Assembly (NCBI RefSeq): GCF_006442815.1
Contig: NZ_VFVL01000009.1
Coordinates: 115,976 to 179,975 of the forward strand
Reading direction: 5' to 3'
From: Mesorhizobium sp. B2-4-3
Lineage (GTDB): Bacteria; Pseudomonadota; Alphaproteobacteria; Rhizobiales; Rhizobiaceae
Length of the DNA: 64,000 nt
The position numbers and the translations under genes were made by a program. Positions 51,132 to 62,915 of the stretch are shown piece after piece; the first letter of the stretch is position 1, and every line of letters begins with the position of its first letter. The notes beneath the pieces are model-generated. The model saw only the letters and a program-made list of their open reading frames with translations, had not been told where the DNA came from and did no database searches.

Positions 51132-51781
51132 GCGACGATCCCGAGACGGCGCGGCAGATCGAAGAGCTTGCCGCCGACGACCGGCCGCTGCTGGTGCTCG
51201 ACGTCGACGATGTCGTGCTGGAATTCATCCGGCCGTTTCCGCACTATCTGAAGTCGCGCGGTTTCGGCCTGACGCTCGCTTCCTTCCGACTCACCGGCAA
51301 CATCGCCGAGACGGCAACCGGCCGGCTGATCGAGCAACCCGAGGTGACGGCGCTTTTGGGCGAATTCTTCGATGCCCAGGCGGACTGGCAAAGCATCGCC
51401 GAGGGTGCGGCGGACGCACTGGCGATGCTCGGCCGTGGCGCCGAGATCGTCATGCTGACCGCCATGCCGCACAAGCACCGCGCCGCGCGCCGCGCGCATC
51501 TCGATGCGCTGGGGCTCGATTATCCGCTGCTGACGACGGAAATGGCCAAGGGACCGGCAATCGCAAAACTGCGCGGCGTCAAGGGCCGGCCCGTCGCCTT
51601 CGTCGACGACCAGCCATCCAACCTGGTCTCGGCGCGCAATTCCGTGGCGGATGCCCACCTCTTCCATTTGATGGCCGACAACGCGCTACGCGCCTTCCTG
51701 CCGCCGACGCCGCAAGACATCATCTCGGTCGAGGACTGGCGCGAGGCGGCGCCAAAGATCGCCGGCGCTCTCGGGCTTTAG
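51128..51781 (+). CDS. HAD-superfamily hydrolase
   Basis: A 217-residue HAD-like protein. Motif I LVLDVDDVVLEF gives Asp25 and Asp27; motif II MLTAMPHKH has the Thr; the Lys of motif III is in MAKGPAIAKL; motif IV is FVDDQPSNL. Together this is a complete phosphohydrolase site. Cap helices occupy residues about 35-100. Substrate unknown. Coupled to DUF3572 by a 4-nt overlap. Confidence 0.85.
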   Translation: MSDDPETARQIEELAADDRPLLVLDVDDVVLEFIRPFPHYLKSRGFGLTLASFRLTGNIAETATGRLIEQPEVTALLGEFFDAQADWQSIAEGAADALAMLGRGAEIVMLTAMPHKHRAARRAHLDALGLDYPLLTTEMAKGPAIAKLRGVKGRPVAFVDDQPSNLVSARNSVADAHLFHLMADNALRAFLPPTPQDIISVEDWREAAPKIAGALGL

Positions 51782-51790
51782 CGCGAACGC

Positions 51791-53368
51791 TCAGGGCTGC
51801 AGCTTCGCTCCCGCCCCGCCATTGTCACCGCCGTCCGAATCGTCGCCGCCGGTGGAATCATCCGTTCCATCCGCGCCGTCATCGCCTGAGTTGTCCTCCT
51901 GACCCGCGCTGTCGTCCTGGGCAGCGTCCGGTCCCTTCAGCATCGCGCCGTTGACCGTGACGGATCCATCGGCCTTGGTGTTGATCATCCATTCCAGCCG
52001 GCCGTCCGGCAGCGTCTTGCCAAAACCTTTGACGGCCAACGCGAACGGGAAGGCCTGCGCCATCTGCTCATCGCTCTTGGCCGCTTCCTTGAGGGCATCG
52101 ACGATCTTGTCATAGCCGGCGATGTCGACGGTCACGGTCGCGTCGGGCTTCTCGCCGGGAAAAGTCATCTCACCTTCCAGCGCGACCTCGATATCGCCGT
52201 TCCTCACCGTGCTGTGCCCGATCACGACCTTCGGATTCTTGGCCTTGAAATCGGCGACCAGAGCCTTGCCGAATTCGTCCGACAGCGGCGGATTCTTATT
52301 GAGATCAAAGGCTTCGATCGCTTTTTTCGCCATCGTATCGAGATCGATATTGGCGCCGCCGAAGTTCAGGTCGATGTCGGTTGGCAGCAATGGGACGGTC
52401 CATTCCGGCAGGGTCTGCCGCGGAATTGTCAGGCCGGCAGCCTTGATCGCGTAGTCGACCTTGCCGTTCTGGGAGACGCCGTCCATGCCGAATGCGGTGC
52501 TGAATTGCGCGGCCCCGAACTTGCCGACAGGGCTCTCCACCTCGAAATCCTTGAAGCCGTAGTTGCCATCGACCCTTTCCCAGATGGGCAGCGCGGCCAG
52601 CATGAGCGATTTGAGCTCAGCCTGGTTCGCCTTGAGCTTGGTTTCGTCCTCGTTGGCCACGGCAAAGGCAAGCAGGTCGAGCAGTGGCTTCGTCCGCACG
52701 CCTTTGCCGTTTGCATCCACCGAAAGTTCCGGCGTTTTCAAGGTGAGCGGGAAATTCATTCCGCTGTTGGGATCGTCGATCTTGATCTTCTCGACGAAGT
52801 CCGAAACTTTCTGGGTGGCCGTGAAGTCGACGCCGCCATTCGCGGATTTGGTCGCCGTAACGGTGGCAGTGCCGGCGCCGGTCGAGATATCGGCCTGCTG
52901 CTTGGCTTCCCGGGACGTCATGGTCATCCCGGCCAACGAGCTGGTGGCGTTGGTGAAGGCGGCAAGCGCCGGATCGTAGACGCTGGTCAGCTTGCCGTCC
53001 TTGATCGTGAACTCCATGCTCTGACGGCCTTCCGGCCCATCGAACTCGAAGGACGCACCCTGCGAGAAATTCGACGAGACGTCCCAGGACCCGTCGCTGC
53101 GCGGCTTCACCATCAAGGCATATGGCGCCATATCGAATTTGAGGAGCTTCTGCTCCGGCAGCGCATTGACGAGCGACTTGACGTCAAACGCGATCTTGTA
53201 GGCATCGCCCTCGACCGAAACCTTGAGCACGCCTTTGTCGAACGCCTGCTTGCCGAAATAGCGCGCTAGATTGTCGGACAGCTCCTTGGCGCCTTGATTG
53301 TCGACAGTCTGGGCAAAAGCCGGCGCGCTGAGCGCAAGGGCAAAGGCAAGTGGCAAAATACGCTTCAC
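51791..53368 (-). CDS. Large periplasmic hypothetical protein (DUF2125-like) with acidic tail
   Basis: A 525-residue exported protein. Signal peptide VKRILPLAFALALSAPAFA (GTG start at 53368, GGAG upstream). The body is beta-rich and repetitive, with strand pairs such as WDVSSNFSQGASFEF, VDFTATQKVSDFVEKIKI and DIEVALEGEMTFPGEKP, reminiscent of DUF2125/DUF945 proteins. The last ~47 residues are Asp/Gly/Ser/Thr low-complexity (AAQDDSAGQEDNSGDDG then more), which could bind calcium. Function unknown. Confidence 0.72.
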   Translation of the reverse strand: MKRILPLAFALALSAPAFAQTVDNQGAKELSDNLARYFGKQAFDKGVLKVSVEGDAYKIAFDVKSLVNALPEQKLLKFDMAPYALMVKPRSDGSWDVSSNFSQGASFEFDGPEGRQSMEFTIKDGKLTSVYDPALAAFTNATSSLAGMTMTSREAKQQADISTGAGTATVTATKSANGGVDFTATQKVSDFVEKIKIDDPNSGMNFPLTLKTPELSVDANGKGVRTKPLLDLLAFAVANEDETKLKANQAELKSLMLAALPIWERVDGNYGFKDFEVESPVGKFGAAQFSTAFGMDGVSQNGKVDYAIKAAGLTIPRQTLPEWTVPLLPTDIDLNFGGANIDLDTMAKKAIEAFDLNKNPPLSDEFGKALVADFKAKNPKVVIGHSTVRNGDIEVALEGEMTFPGEKPDATVTVDIAGYDKIVDALKEAAKSDEQMAQAFPFALAVKGFGKTLPDGRLEWMINTKADGSVTVNGAMLKGPDAAQDDSAGQEDNSGDDGADGTDDSTGGDDSDGGDNGGAGAKLQP

Positions 53369-53462
53369 GTCGGTTCTCCGCGATCTCGGAAGGATTGTGC
53401 TTCTGGTAGGCAAGAAGCGTTACAGCCGCAAGACGCCGACTGTAAGCCAAAAGCGCATCCGG

Positions 53463-54038
53463 CTAAAGCACCAGCCGCATCAGCGGCCGGCCGGGCTTGC
53501 GCTCCACAAGCCTCTGGAAGCCGGCCTTCTCGAACACCCGCGACGAGCCGACGAAAAGCCCGATCGAGCGCGAATCGCGCGACAGGTCGATCGGGCAGGC
53601 TTCCAGCAGCCTCGCACGATTTTCACGCGCGAAGGCGATGCCGCCCTCGACGAGACGATGCGTGACACCTCTTCCCCTCGCCTTGACGCGAATGAAGAAG
53701 CACGAGATCGCCCACACGGCCGGATCGCCGGCATCGGCCGGATCGACCGGCGCCGAGCCCCTGCCCTGATTATTCCATTCGGGCACGTCGGCGCGCGGCC
53801 CGATCTGCATCCAGCCGACGGCCTTGCCGTCCTCGAGCGCCAAAAGCCCCGGTGGCGGGCCCGTTTCGATTCGCGCCTTGATGAGATCCTTGTTGCGCTC
53901 CTTGTCGCTGGCGCGGCGTTCCGCCGGCGCCAGCCGGAAATGCGTGCACCAGCAGCCGTAGCAGGCGCCCTGCTTGCCGAACAGGTCCTCGAAATCGGCC
54001 CAGCGCTCAGGAGTGAGCGGCGCTATGATCGTGCTCAT
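53463..54038 (-). CDS. GNAT family N-acetyltransferase
   Basis: A 191-residue GNAT. An N-terminal cysteine cluster [16 protein letters not shown] is conserved in this subgroup. The acetyl-CoA loop is [20 protein letters not shown], with strand 4 [10 protein letters not shown] before it and [11 protein letters not shown] near the end. Substrate unknown. ATG 54038 with GGAGA upstream. Divergent from dinB with a 77-nt gap. Confidence 0.85.
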   Translation of the reverse strand: MSTIIAPLTPERWADFEDLFGKQGACYGCWCTHFRLAPAERRASDKERNKDLIKARIETGPPPGLLALEDGKAVGWMQIGPRADVPEWNNQGRGSAPVDPADAGDPAVWAISCFFIRVKARGRGVTHRLVEGGIAFARENRARLLEACPIDLSRDSRSIGLFVGSSRVFEKAGFQRLVERKPGRPLMRLVL

Positions 54039-54115
54039 GCGTTCTCCCCAGGCCAAGCTTGTTGCCAGCCTTGCGCTGTCGTACCATTGCATCTGTTCTC
54101 TTTATGTTCGCAGCG

Positions 54116-55432
54116 ATGGCGGCTCCTGTCAACAATCCCGAACACGGTTTTTGCCGTGACTGCCTGGCTCTCCAGCGCGGCGAGACGCGTCGCTGCGATC
54201 GCTGCGGCAGCCCGCGCCTTGTCCGTCACGCCGAACTCTATCGGCTCAAGATCGCCCATATCGATTGCGACGCCTTCTACGCGGCGGTCGAAAAGCGCGA
54301 CAATCCGGCGCTGAAGGACAGGCCCGTCATCGTCGGCGGCGGCCGGCGGGGCGTCGTCTCCACCGCCTGCTATATCGCCCGCATCCAGGGCGTTCGCTCG
54401 GCCATGCCGATGTTCAAGGCGCTGGAACTCTGCCCCGAAGCGGTGGTGATCCCGCCCAACATGGAAAAATATGTCGGCGTTGGGCGCGAGGTGCGCGCGT
54501 TGATGCTGGCGCTGACGCCACAGGTCGAGCCGTTGTCGATCGACGAGGCCTTTCTCGACCTAGCCGGCACCGAGCGGCTGCACGGCATGCCGCCGGCGCT
54601 GGTGCTGGCACGCTTCGCGCAGACGGTGGAAAAGGAGCTCGGCATCACCGTTTCGGCCGGCCTCTCCTACTGCAAGTTCCTGGCCAAGATCGCCTCGGAT
54701 TTCCGCAAGCCGCGCGGTTTTTCGGTGATCGGCGAAGCCGAGGCGCCAAGCTTCCTCGCCGCGCAGCCGGTGACGATGATCTGGGGCGTCGGCAAAGCGC
54801 TTGCCGCGACGCTGGAGCGCGACGGCATCCGCATGATCGCGCAATTGCAGCGCATGGAGCGCGGCGAGCTGATGCGCCGCTACGGCATGATGGGCGACCG
54901 GCTCTATCGCCTGTCGCGTGGCGAGGACGATCGTCCGGTCGACCCCGGCGGCGATGCCAAGAGCGTCTCGGCCGAAACCACCTTCGACACCGACATCGCC
55001 GCCTTGGCGGAACTGGTGCCGGTGCTGCGCGGCCTGTCGGAAAAGGTCTCGGCGCGGCTGAAGAAATCCGGCATTGCCGGGCGCACCGTGGTGCTGAAGT
55101 TGAAGACGCAGGATTTCAAGCTCCGCACCCGCAACCGTCAGCTCGGCGACCCGACGCGCCTGGCCGACCGCATTTTCCAGACCGGGCTCGACCTGTTGCG
55201 CCGCGAGGCCGACGGCACAAAATTCCGCCTGCTCGGCATCGGCGTCAGCGACCTCTCCGACGACGAAAAGGCCGATCCGCCCGATCTGGTGGATGTGCAG
55301 TCGCGCAAGCGTGCGCTTGCCGAAGGCGCGATGGACACGCTGCGCGACAAGTTCGGCAGGAAAGCCGTCGAGACCGGCTACACATTCGGCAAGGGCCGCG
55401 CCGCCAATCCGCCCGAGCCGCTGGAAGATTGA
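54116..55432 (+). CDS. dinB: DNA polymerase IV with N-terminal zinc ribbon
   Basis: A 438-residue Y-family translesion polymerase. The N-terminal ribbon [12 protein letters not shown] then [11 protein letters not shown] holds four cysteines, an extension usual in rhizobial DinB and absent from E. coli (351 residues). The palm has [15 protein letters not shown] and [10 protein letters not shown] with the metal-binding acids, then [14 protein letters not shown]. The little-finger domain follows to about 400. ATG 54116 begins [14 protein letters not shown] 54104 is possible. Confidence 0.94.
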   Translation: MAAPVNNPEHGFCRDCLALQRGETRRCDRCGSPRLVRHAELYRLKIAHIDCDAFYAAVEKRDNPALKDRPVIVGGGRRGVVSTACYIARIQGVRSAMPMFKALELCPEAVVIPPNMEKYVGVGREVRALMLALTPQVEPLSIDEAFLDLAGTERLHGMPPALVLARFAQTVEKELGITVSAGLSYCKFLAKIASDFRKPRGFSVIGEAEAPSFLAAQPVTMIWGVGKALAATLERDGIRMIAQLQRMERGELMRRYGMMGDRLYRLSRGEDDRPVDPGGDAKSVSAETTFDTDIAALAELVPVLRGLSEKVSARLKKSGIAGRTVVLKLKTQDFKLRTRNRQLGDPTRLADRIFQTGLDLLRREADGTKFRLLGIGVSDLSDDEKADPPDLVDVQSRKRALAEGAMDTLRDKFGRKAVETGYTFGKGRAANPPEPLED

Positions 55433-55438
55433 GGGGAG

Positions 55439-55942
55439 TCAGGTCCGCTTGAGGTCGATCCGGCTCGTCACCACCATCTTGCCGGTTGCCGGATCCATGT
55501 CGGTCACCGTCATGCGCATATTGTCCGGCCCGATCTTCTCGACCGTCAGTTCCGCGTCGCGGTCGCCATTGACGATTTTCGCCCAATGGATGTCGAGATT
55601 GATCGCATCGCCCTTGCGGCTTCCGCTGAGCCCAGCGGGTCCGCTGCGCGAGCCGATATAGGTGCCGCTGTAGCTCGCCCCGTCGACCTTCAGGTCGGCG
55701 CGGATTTCCCGCGACATGATCAACAACGCACGACAGGTACCGTCAAGCGAGAGCGAGTCCGCCGTCGCGTCCGAGGTGAAGTTGCAGTTGATGTTCATCA
55801 CCGGCGTGTTCGTTCTGATCCTGACCGTCCCCTTGCCGGAGAACTTTCCCTGCAGCGATCGCAGGAAAGCCGCCTCGTCGGCATGCGCGCCCGTCGACCA
55901 GAAAAGACAGGCGGCGGCCAGCAAAGCGGCGGTCGATTTCAT
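55439..55942 (-). CDS. Exported hypothetical protein
   Basis: A 167-residue precursor with signal peptide MKSTAALLAAACLFWSTGAHA. The mature part is beta-rich (GKGTVRIRTNTPVMNINCNF, then SYSGTYIGSRSGPAGLSG), with one Cys pair (INCNF and GTCRA) that could form a disulfide. It resembles small rhizobial periplasmic proteins of lipocalin-like size; family not recognised. AGGGA precedes the start. Converges on dinB with a 6-nt gap. Confidence 0.75.
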   Translation of the reverse strand: MKSTAALLAAACLFWSTGAHADEAAFLRSLQGKFSGKGTVRIRTNTPVMNINCNFTSDATADSLSLDGTCRALLIMSREIRADLKVDGASYSGTYIGSRSGPAGLSGSRKGDAINLDIHWAKIVNGDRDAELTVEKIGPDNMRMTVTDMDPATGKMVVTSRIDLKRT

Positions 55943-56120
55943 CAAGACGTTCCCTCTCGCGATCATGCGCCCTCCGACGGAAGGCGTGGACTTAACGGGT
56001 GCCCGAGCGCCAGGTTCCGCCACCGCGATGACGGTTTTTTGACGCCCGGTCCGCTGGCCCAGTGGAATGACGCCACTAGCGGTTGCGGCCCGGGTCCGGG
56101 CTTGCGACATAGGCCCCCAA

Positions 56121-57008
56121 ATGGCGCCCGCTCCCTCGATCCCAAAAGCCGCGTTCTGGATGGCTCTGTCAATCGCCTCGATGCTGGCGATGTCGGTTGC
56201 CGGCCGCGAGACGACCGCCGAGCTCAACGTCTTCCAGGTGCTGGAGCTGCGCTCGGTGATAGGCTTTTTCATCCTTTTGCCGCTGGTGATGATGAGCGGC
56301 GGTTTTGCCGCGATGCGCACCGAGCGTCCGTTCGCCCATATCGCCCGCAACATCATCCACTATACCGGCCAGGCCGCCTGGCTCTACGCGCTGACGCTCA
56401 TTCCACTCGCCGTGCTGATCTCGATCGAGTTCACCACGCCGATCTGGACGGCGATTCTCGCCGTCAGCTTTCTGGGGGAAAGACTGTCCCGGTCGAAGCT
56501 CACGGCGATCGTGCTTGGTCTGATCGGCGTGTTCGTCATCGTGCGCCCAAGCGCCGGTTCGATGGACCCCGGCCACCTCGTCGTCCTGGGCGCCGCGGTC
56601 TGCTTCGGCATCTCGATGGTGCTGGTCAAGTCGATGACCAAGACCGAAAGCGTGGTGCGCATCATCTTCTGGATGCTGATCGTCCAGTCGGCGGTTGGCT
56701 TGATCCCCGCTCTCTATAGCTGGCACAACCCTTCGCCCGGGCTCTGGCCGTGGATCTTCGTGATCGCCTTCACCGGCATGTCGTCGCATTTCTGCCTGGC
56801 CCGCGCGCTGGTCCATGCCGATGCCACGATCATCTCGCCGATGGATTTCCTGCGTGTGCCGCTGACGGCGCTGGTCGGCTGGCTGCTATATCGTGAGCAG
56901 ATCGACGTCTTCACCGCCGGCGGCGCAGCCTTGATCCTCGCCGGCAACCTCCTCAACCTGCAGCGCAAGACACCGCGGGTGGCAGAAGCGGAGGCGGCAA
57001 CGCCGTGA
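56121..57008 (+). CDS. EamA/DMT-family exporter
   Basis: A 295-residue, ten-span drug/metabolite transporter with two EamA repeats. The first half has LELRSVIGFFILLPLV and ALTLIPLAVLISIEFTTPIWTAILA; the second half has SSHFCLARALVHADATIISPMDFLRVPLTALVGW, the conserved Ser/Pro-rich helix. It likely exports small metabolites or amino acids. ATG 56121 is taken (MAPAPSIPKAAFW); ATG 56067 would add 18 residues. Converges on dnaE with a 1-nt gap. Confidence 0.85.
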   Translation: MAPAPSIPKAAFWMALSIASMLAMSVAGRETTAELNVFQVLELRSVIGFFILLPLVMMSGGFAAMRTERPFAHIARNIIHYTGQAAWLYALTLIPLAVLISIEFTTPIWTAILAVSFLGERLSRSKLTAIVLGLIGVFVIVRPSAGSMDPGHLVVLGAAVCFGISMVLVKSMTKTESVVRIIFWMLIVQSAVGLIPALYSWHNPSPGLWPWIFVIAFTGMSSHFCLARALVHADATIISPMDFLRVPLTALVGWLLYREQIDVFTAGGAALILAGNLLNLQRKTPRVAEAEAATP

Positions 57009-57009
57009 G

Positions 57010-60000
57010 CTAGACCAACTCCACGTCCACCACGCCCTGCACCGCGCGCATGGCGGAAGCGATTTGCGGCGAGACGCGATAATTACCCAGGCCGATCTCA
57101 ATCTCGCCCTGCGCCTCTCCCTTGAGAACGATGATGCTGACCTGACTGTCGCCACGCTGTTTGAGCTGCGATTGAATGATCGGTGTTGGTCCATCGTCCC
57201 TGATAAAGATGCGCAGCGCTTTCTGGATGCGGCTGGCTTCGTCGTCCAGTGATTGCACCGAGTTAATGCGCAGGTTTACGCCCTCAGGCCTGTCCTCGGC
57301 CGCAACCATGATCACCACCGAACTGCCGGGCTCCAGCATGTCGCGATACTGCGCGAGACCTTCGGAAAACAGCACTGCCTCATACTGTCCCGTTGTGTCG
57401 GAAAACTGCACGACGCCCATCTTGTTTCCGGTGCGGGTCTTGCGCTCCTGCTTGGAGGTGACCGTGCCGGCGAGGCGTCCGGCCGCCGCGCCGCGTTTGA
57501 CCGCAGCCGAGAATTCCGCCCAGTTCTGCACCCGCATCTTTTGCAGCGCGGACCTGTACTCGTCGAGCGGATGCGCCGAGAGATAGAAGCCGACGATCTG
57601 GAATTCACGGTGCAGCTTGTCGGCGGCAAGCCACGGATCGGTCGCGGGCAGGTTGAGCGCCTGCGACTGGCTCCCAAGCGAAGCGCCGAAAATGTCGGCC
57701 TGGCCGGAGATGGCGTTTTGCTGTGCCAGCGAGGCCAGGCCCATCATCCGCTCGACGCCGGCCATCATCTGGGCACGGTCGTGGCCGAAGCAATCGAGCG
57801 CGCCGGCCATGATCAGGCTTTCGAAGACGCGCTTGCCGACGATCTTCGGATCGACACGCTCGCAGAAATCGGCAAGGTTCTTGAATGGCTTCTCGCCGCG
57901 TTTCTCGACGATATGCTCGACCGCCGCATCGCCGACGCCTTTGAGCGCCGCCAGCGAATAGAAGATCTTGTTTTCGCCGACCTCGAAGGGACGGAAGCTC
58001 GACATCACCGATGGCGCCACCACCTCGATGCCGAGGCGCATGGCGTCCTGGCGGAAATCGGCCAGCTTGTCGGTGTTGCTCATGTCGAGCGTCATCGACG
58101 CCGCAAGGAACTCGACCGGGTAATGCGCCTTGAGATAGGCGGTCTGGTAGGAAACGACCGCGTAGGCCGCCGCGTGCGACTTGTTGAAGCCGTAGTCGGC
58201 GAACTTGGCCAGGAGGTCGAAGATGAAGTCGGCCTGCGGCTTGCTGACGCCGCGCTCGACCGCGCCCGTGACGAAGCGCTCGCGCTGCTTGTCCATCTCG
58301 GCGCGGATCTTCTTGCCCATGGCGCGGCGCAGAAGGTCGGCTTCGCCGAGCGAATAGCCGGAAAGCTCCTGCGCGATCTGCATCACCTGTTCCTGGTAGA
58401 CGATGACGCCCTGGGTCTCCTTCACCAGATGGTCGATCTTGGGATGGATCGAGGCCATCTCCTCCTCGCCATGTTTTCTAGCGTTGTAGGTCGGGATATT
58501 CTCCATCGGACCGGGGCGATAGAGCGCCACCAGCGCAATGATGTCCTCGATGCAGTCCGGCCGCATGCCGATCAGCGCCTTGCGCATGCCCGCGCTTTCA
58601 ACCTGGAACACGCCGACCACCTCGCCGCGCGACAGCATCGCGTAGGTGTCTGGGTCGTCGAGCGGGATCGTCGCGAGATCGATGTCGACGCCGCGCCGGC
58701 GGATCAGCTTCACCGCCGTTTCCAGCACGGTCAGCGTCTTCAGGCCGAGGAAGTCGAACTTCACCAGCCCGGCCTGCTCGACATATTTCATGTTGAACTG
58801 GGTGACCGGCATGTCCGAGCGCGGATCGCGATACATCGGCACCAGTTCCGACAGCGGCCGATCGCCGATGACGATACCGGCGGCATGCGTCGAAGCATGG
58901 CGGTAGAGGCCTTCGAGCTTCTGCGCCGTATCGAGCAGCGTCTGCACGATCGGCTCCTTCTCCGCCTCTTCGGCGAAGCGCGGCTCATTGGCGATGGCAT
59001 CCGCCAGCTTGACGGGATTGGCCGGGTTCTGCGGCACCATCTTGGACAGCTTGTCGACCTGGCCGTAGGGCATCTGCAGCACGCGGCCGACGTCGCGCAA
59101 CACCGCGCGGGCTTGCAGCGTACCAAACGTAATGATCTGGCCGACCTGATCGCGGCCGTATTTCTGCTGGACGTAGCGGATCACCTCTTCGCGCCGGTCC
59201 TGACAGAAATCGATGTCGAAATCCGGCATCGACACGCGGTCCGGATTGAGGAAGCGCTCGAACAGCAGCGAGAAACGCAGCGGGTCGATGTCGGTGATGG
59301 TGGTCGAATAGGCGACCAGCGAGCCGGCGCCCGAACCGCGGCCCGGCCCGACCGGAATGCCTTGCGCCTTCGCCCATTTGATGAAGTCGGCAACGATCAG
59401 GAAGTAGCCCGGAAACTTCATCTTCTCGATGATGCCGAGCTCGAATTCGAGCCGCTCGCGATATTGCTCGACCGTGTAGCCCGGCGTCGGCCCGTGCGCG
59501 GCAAGCCGCGCCTCCAGGCCTTCGCGCGCCTGCCGGGCAAGCTCGGCCGCCTCCGCCTTCTCGGCCGCGTCCTTGTCGGTGGCGTCGGCGCCGGTGAAAC
59601 GCGGCAGGATCGGGCTGCGGTTCTTCGGATAATAGGAACAGCGCATGGCGATCTCGACCGTATTGTCGATCGCTTCGGGCAGGTCGCGGAAGAGCCGTGC
59701 CATGTCGGCCTGACCGCGCAGGAAATTGTCCGGTGAAAGCCGCCGGCGGTTGTCGGCGGCGACCACCGAGCCCTCGGCAATCGCAATCAGCGCGTCATGC
59801 GCCTCATAATCCTCGCGCTTGGAGAAGAAGGCCTCGTTGGTGGCGACCAGCGGCAATTCATGCGTATAGGCAAGGTCGACCGTCGACTTCTCGACCATGC
59901 GGTCATAGCCGGCGACCCGTTCCAGCTCGACATAGAGCTTGTCGCCGAACAGGCCTTTGAGGAAGAGCAGCCGCTGTTCGGCGAGATCGCGCCGGTCGGC

Positions 60001-60534
60001 CTTCAGAGCGGTGCCGATCGGCCCGCGCGGCCCGCCGGTGAGGCAGATCAGCCCGTCGCACCGGCCTTCCAGCATCGCGCTGGTCAGGTGCACCGGCTCG
60101 CCGGGTGGCGTCTCCAAATAGACCTTGCTGATCAGCCGCACGAGATTGGCATAACCAGCTTCGCTGGCGGCAATCAGCACGACCGGCGACATTTCCGGCC
60201 CATGCCGGCGGCGGTCTCGCTGGCCGTCGCTCGCCTCGCCGGAAAAAGCGAGATCGACCTGGCAACCGATGATTGGCTGGATGCCGTCCTTGACCGCCTT
60301 CTGGGCGAATTCGAGCGCCCCGAACAAATTGTTGGTGTCGGTCACGGCAATCGCCGGCGCCTCGTCCTTGACCGCATGGCCGACGATCGCGCCAAGCTGC
60401 AGCGCGCCTTCCAGCAGCGAATAGGCCGAGTGCACGCGCAGATGGATAAACGTCCGCGCCGGCGCTTCCGGCCGCGCGGCCTTCACGGCTGCTTCGCGCT
60501 GCAGCGGGTCGCGTGGAAGTCGTTCATCCGCCAT
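57010..60534 (-). CDS. dnaE: DNA polymerase III alpha subunit
   Basis: An 1174-residue replicative polymerase, DnaE1 type. The N-terminal PHP domain opens FIHLRVHSAYSLLEGALQL. The palm aspartates lie in MPDFDIDFCQDRREEVI; fingers and the beta-binding and OB domains (AGRLAGTVTSKQERKTRTGN) follow, ending KALRIFIRDDGPTPI. Length fits the E. coli enzyme (1160). Start at ATG 60534. Converges on the EamA gene. Confidence 0.97.
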   Translation of the reverse strand: MADERLPRDPLQREAAVKAARPEAPARTFIHLRVHSAYSLLEGALQLGAIVGHAVKDEAPAIAVTDTNNLFGALEFAQKAVKDGIQPIIGCQVDLAFSGEASDGQRDRRRHGPEMSPVVLIAASEAGYANLVRLISKVYLETPPGEPVHLTSAMLEGRCDGLICLTGGPRGPIGTALKADRRDLAEQRLLFLKGLFGDKLYVELERVAGYDRMVEKSTVDLAYTHELPLVATNEAFFSKREDYEAHDALIAIAEGSVVAADNRRRLSPDNFLRGQADMARLFRDLPEAIDNTVEIAMRCSYYPKNRSPILPRFTGADATDKDAAEKAEAAELARQAREGLEARLAAHGPTPGYTVEQYRERLEFELGIIEKMKFPGYFLIVADFIKWAKAQGIPVGPGRGSGAGSLVAYSTTITDIDPLRFSLLFERFLNPDRVSMPDFDIDFCQDRREEVIRYVQQKYGRDQVGQIITFGTLQARAVLRDVGRVLQMPYGQVDKLSKMVPQNPANPVKLADAIANEPRFAEEAEKEPIVQTLLDTAQKLEGLYRHASTHAAGIVIGDRPLSELVPMYRDPRSDMPVTQFNMKYVEQAGLVKFDFLGLKTLTVLETAVKLIRRRGVDIDLATIPLDDPDTYAMLSRGEVVGVFQVESAGMRKALIGMRPDCIEDIIALVALYRPGPMENIPTYNARKHGEEEMASIHPKIDHLVKETQGVIVYQEQVMQIAQELSGYSLGEADLLRRAMGKKIRAEMDKQRERFVTGAVERGVSKPQADFIFDLLAKFADYGFNKSHAAAYAVVSYQTAYLKAHYPVEFLAASMTLDMSNTDKLADFRQDAMRLGIEVVAPSVMSSFRPFEVGENKIFYSLAALKGVGDAAVEHIVEKRGEKPFKNLADFCERVDPKIVGKRVFESLIMAGALDCFGHDRAQMMAGVERMMGLASLAQQNAISGQADIFGASLGSQSQALNLPATDPWLAADKLHREFQIVGFYLSAHPLDEYRSALQKMRVQNWAEFSAAVKRGAAAGRLAGTVTSKQERKTRTGNKMGVVQFSDTTGQYEAVLFSEGLAQYRDMLEPGSSVVIMVAAEDRPEGVNLRINSVQSLDDEASRIQKALRIFIRDDGPTPIIQSQLKQRGDSQVSIIVLKGEAQGEIEIGLGNYRVSPQIASAMRAVQGVVDVELV

Positions 60535-60650
60535 GTTTTTTCACGCTATGCCAAGACTCATCGGTACAGATGTATTGTCCCGAACGAGGCCATACCAGTC
60601 CAGCACAATCGACCGCGGACCACAGGCTTGCGGCGCTGCGCCGCCCTTTC

Positions 60651-62663
<2,013 letters not shown>

Positions 62664-62915
62664 TCGGATGTCGTTCCTCCGGCGAAGCGGTCCAGTTCTA
62701 TGGACAATTCCGGCCCGCCTCAAGTGCCCGCGGGCCACCTCCCACGACTGGCGCCGATTGCGAAAACCGCGCCGAAAAACGTCGCAACAGACGTTGGCCG
62801 CCAGCGCGGAACTCGCTAAGCTTGCCCGTAACGTCGAACGAATGGCAGGCTGGCATTCGCCACGAACAGCTTGCCGTTAGCTAAAACTTACAGATTGCCC
62901 TGGGAGGAGTGCCTC

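Noticed and set aside
57253..59736. An 827-codon open frame on the plus strand
   Set aside because: It is exactly antisense to dnaE, lacks any domain and reads as the mirror of high-GC codon bias. The minus strand carries clear polymerase motifs.
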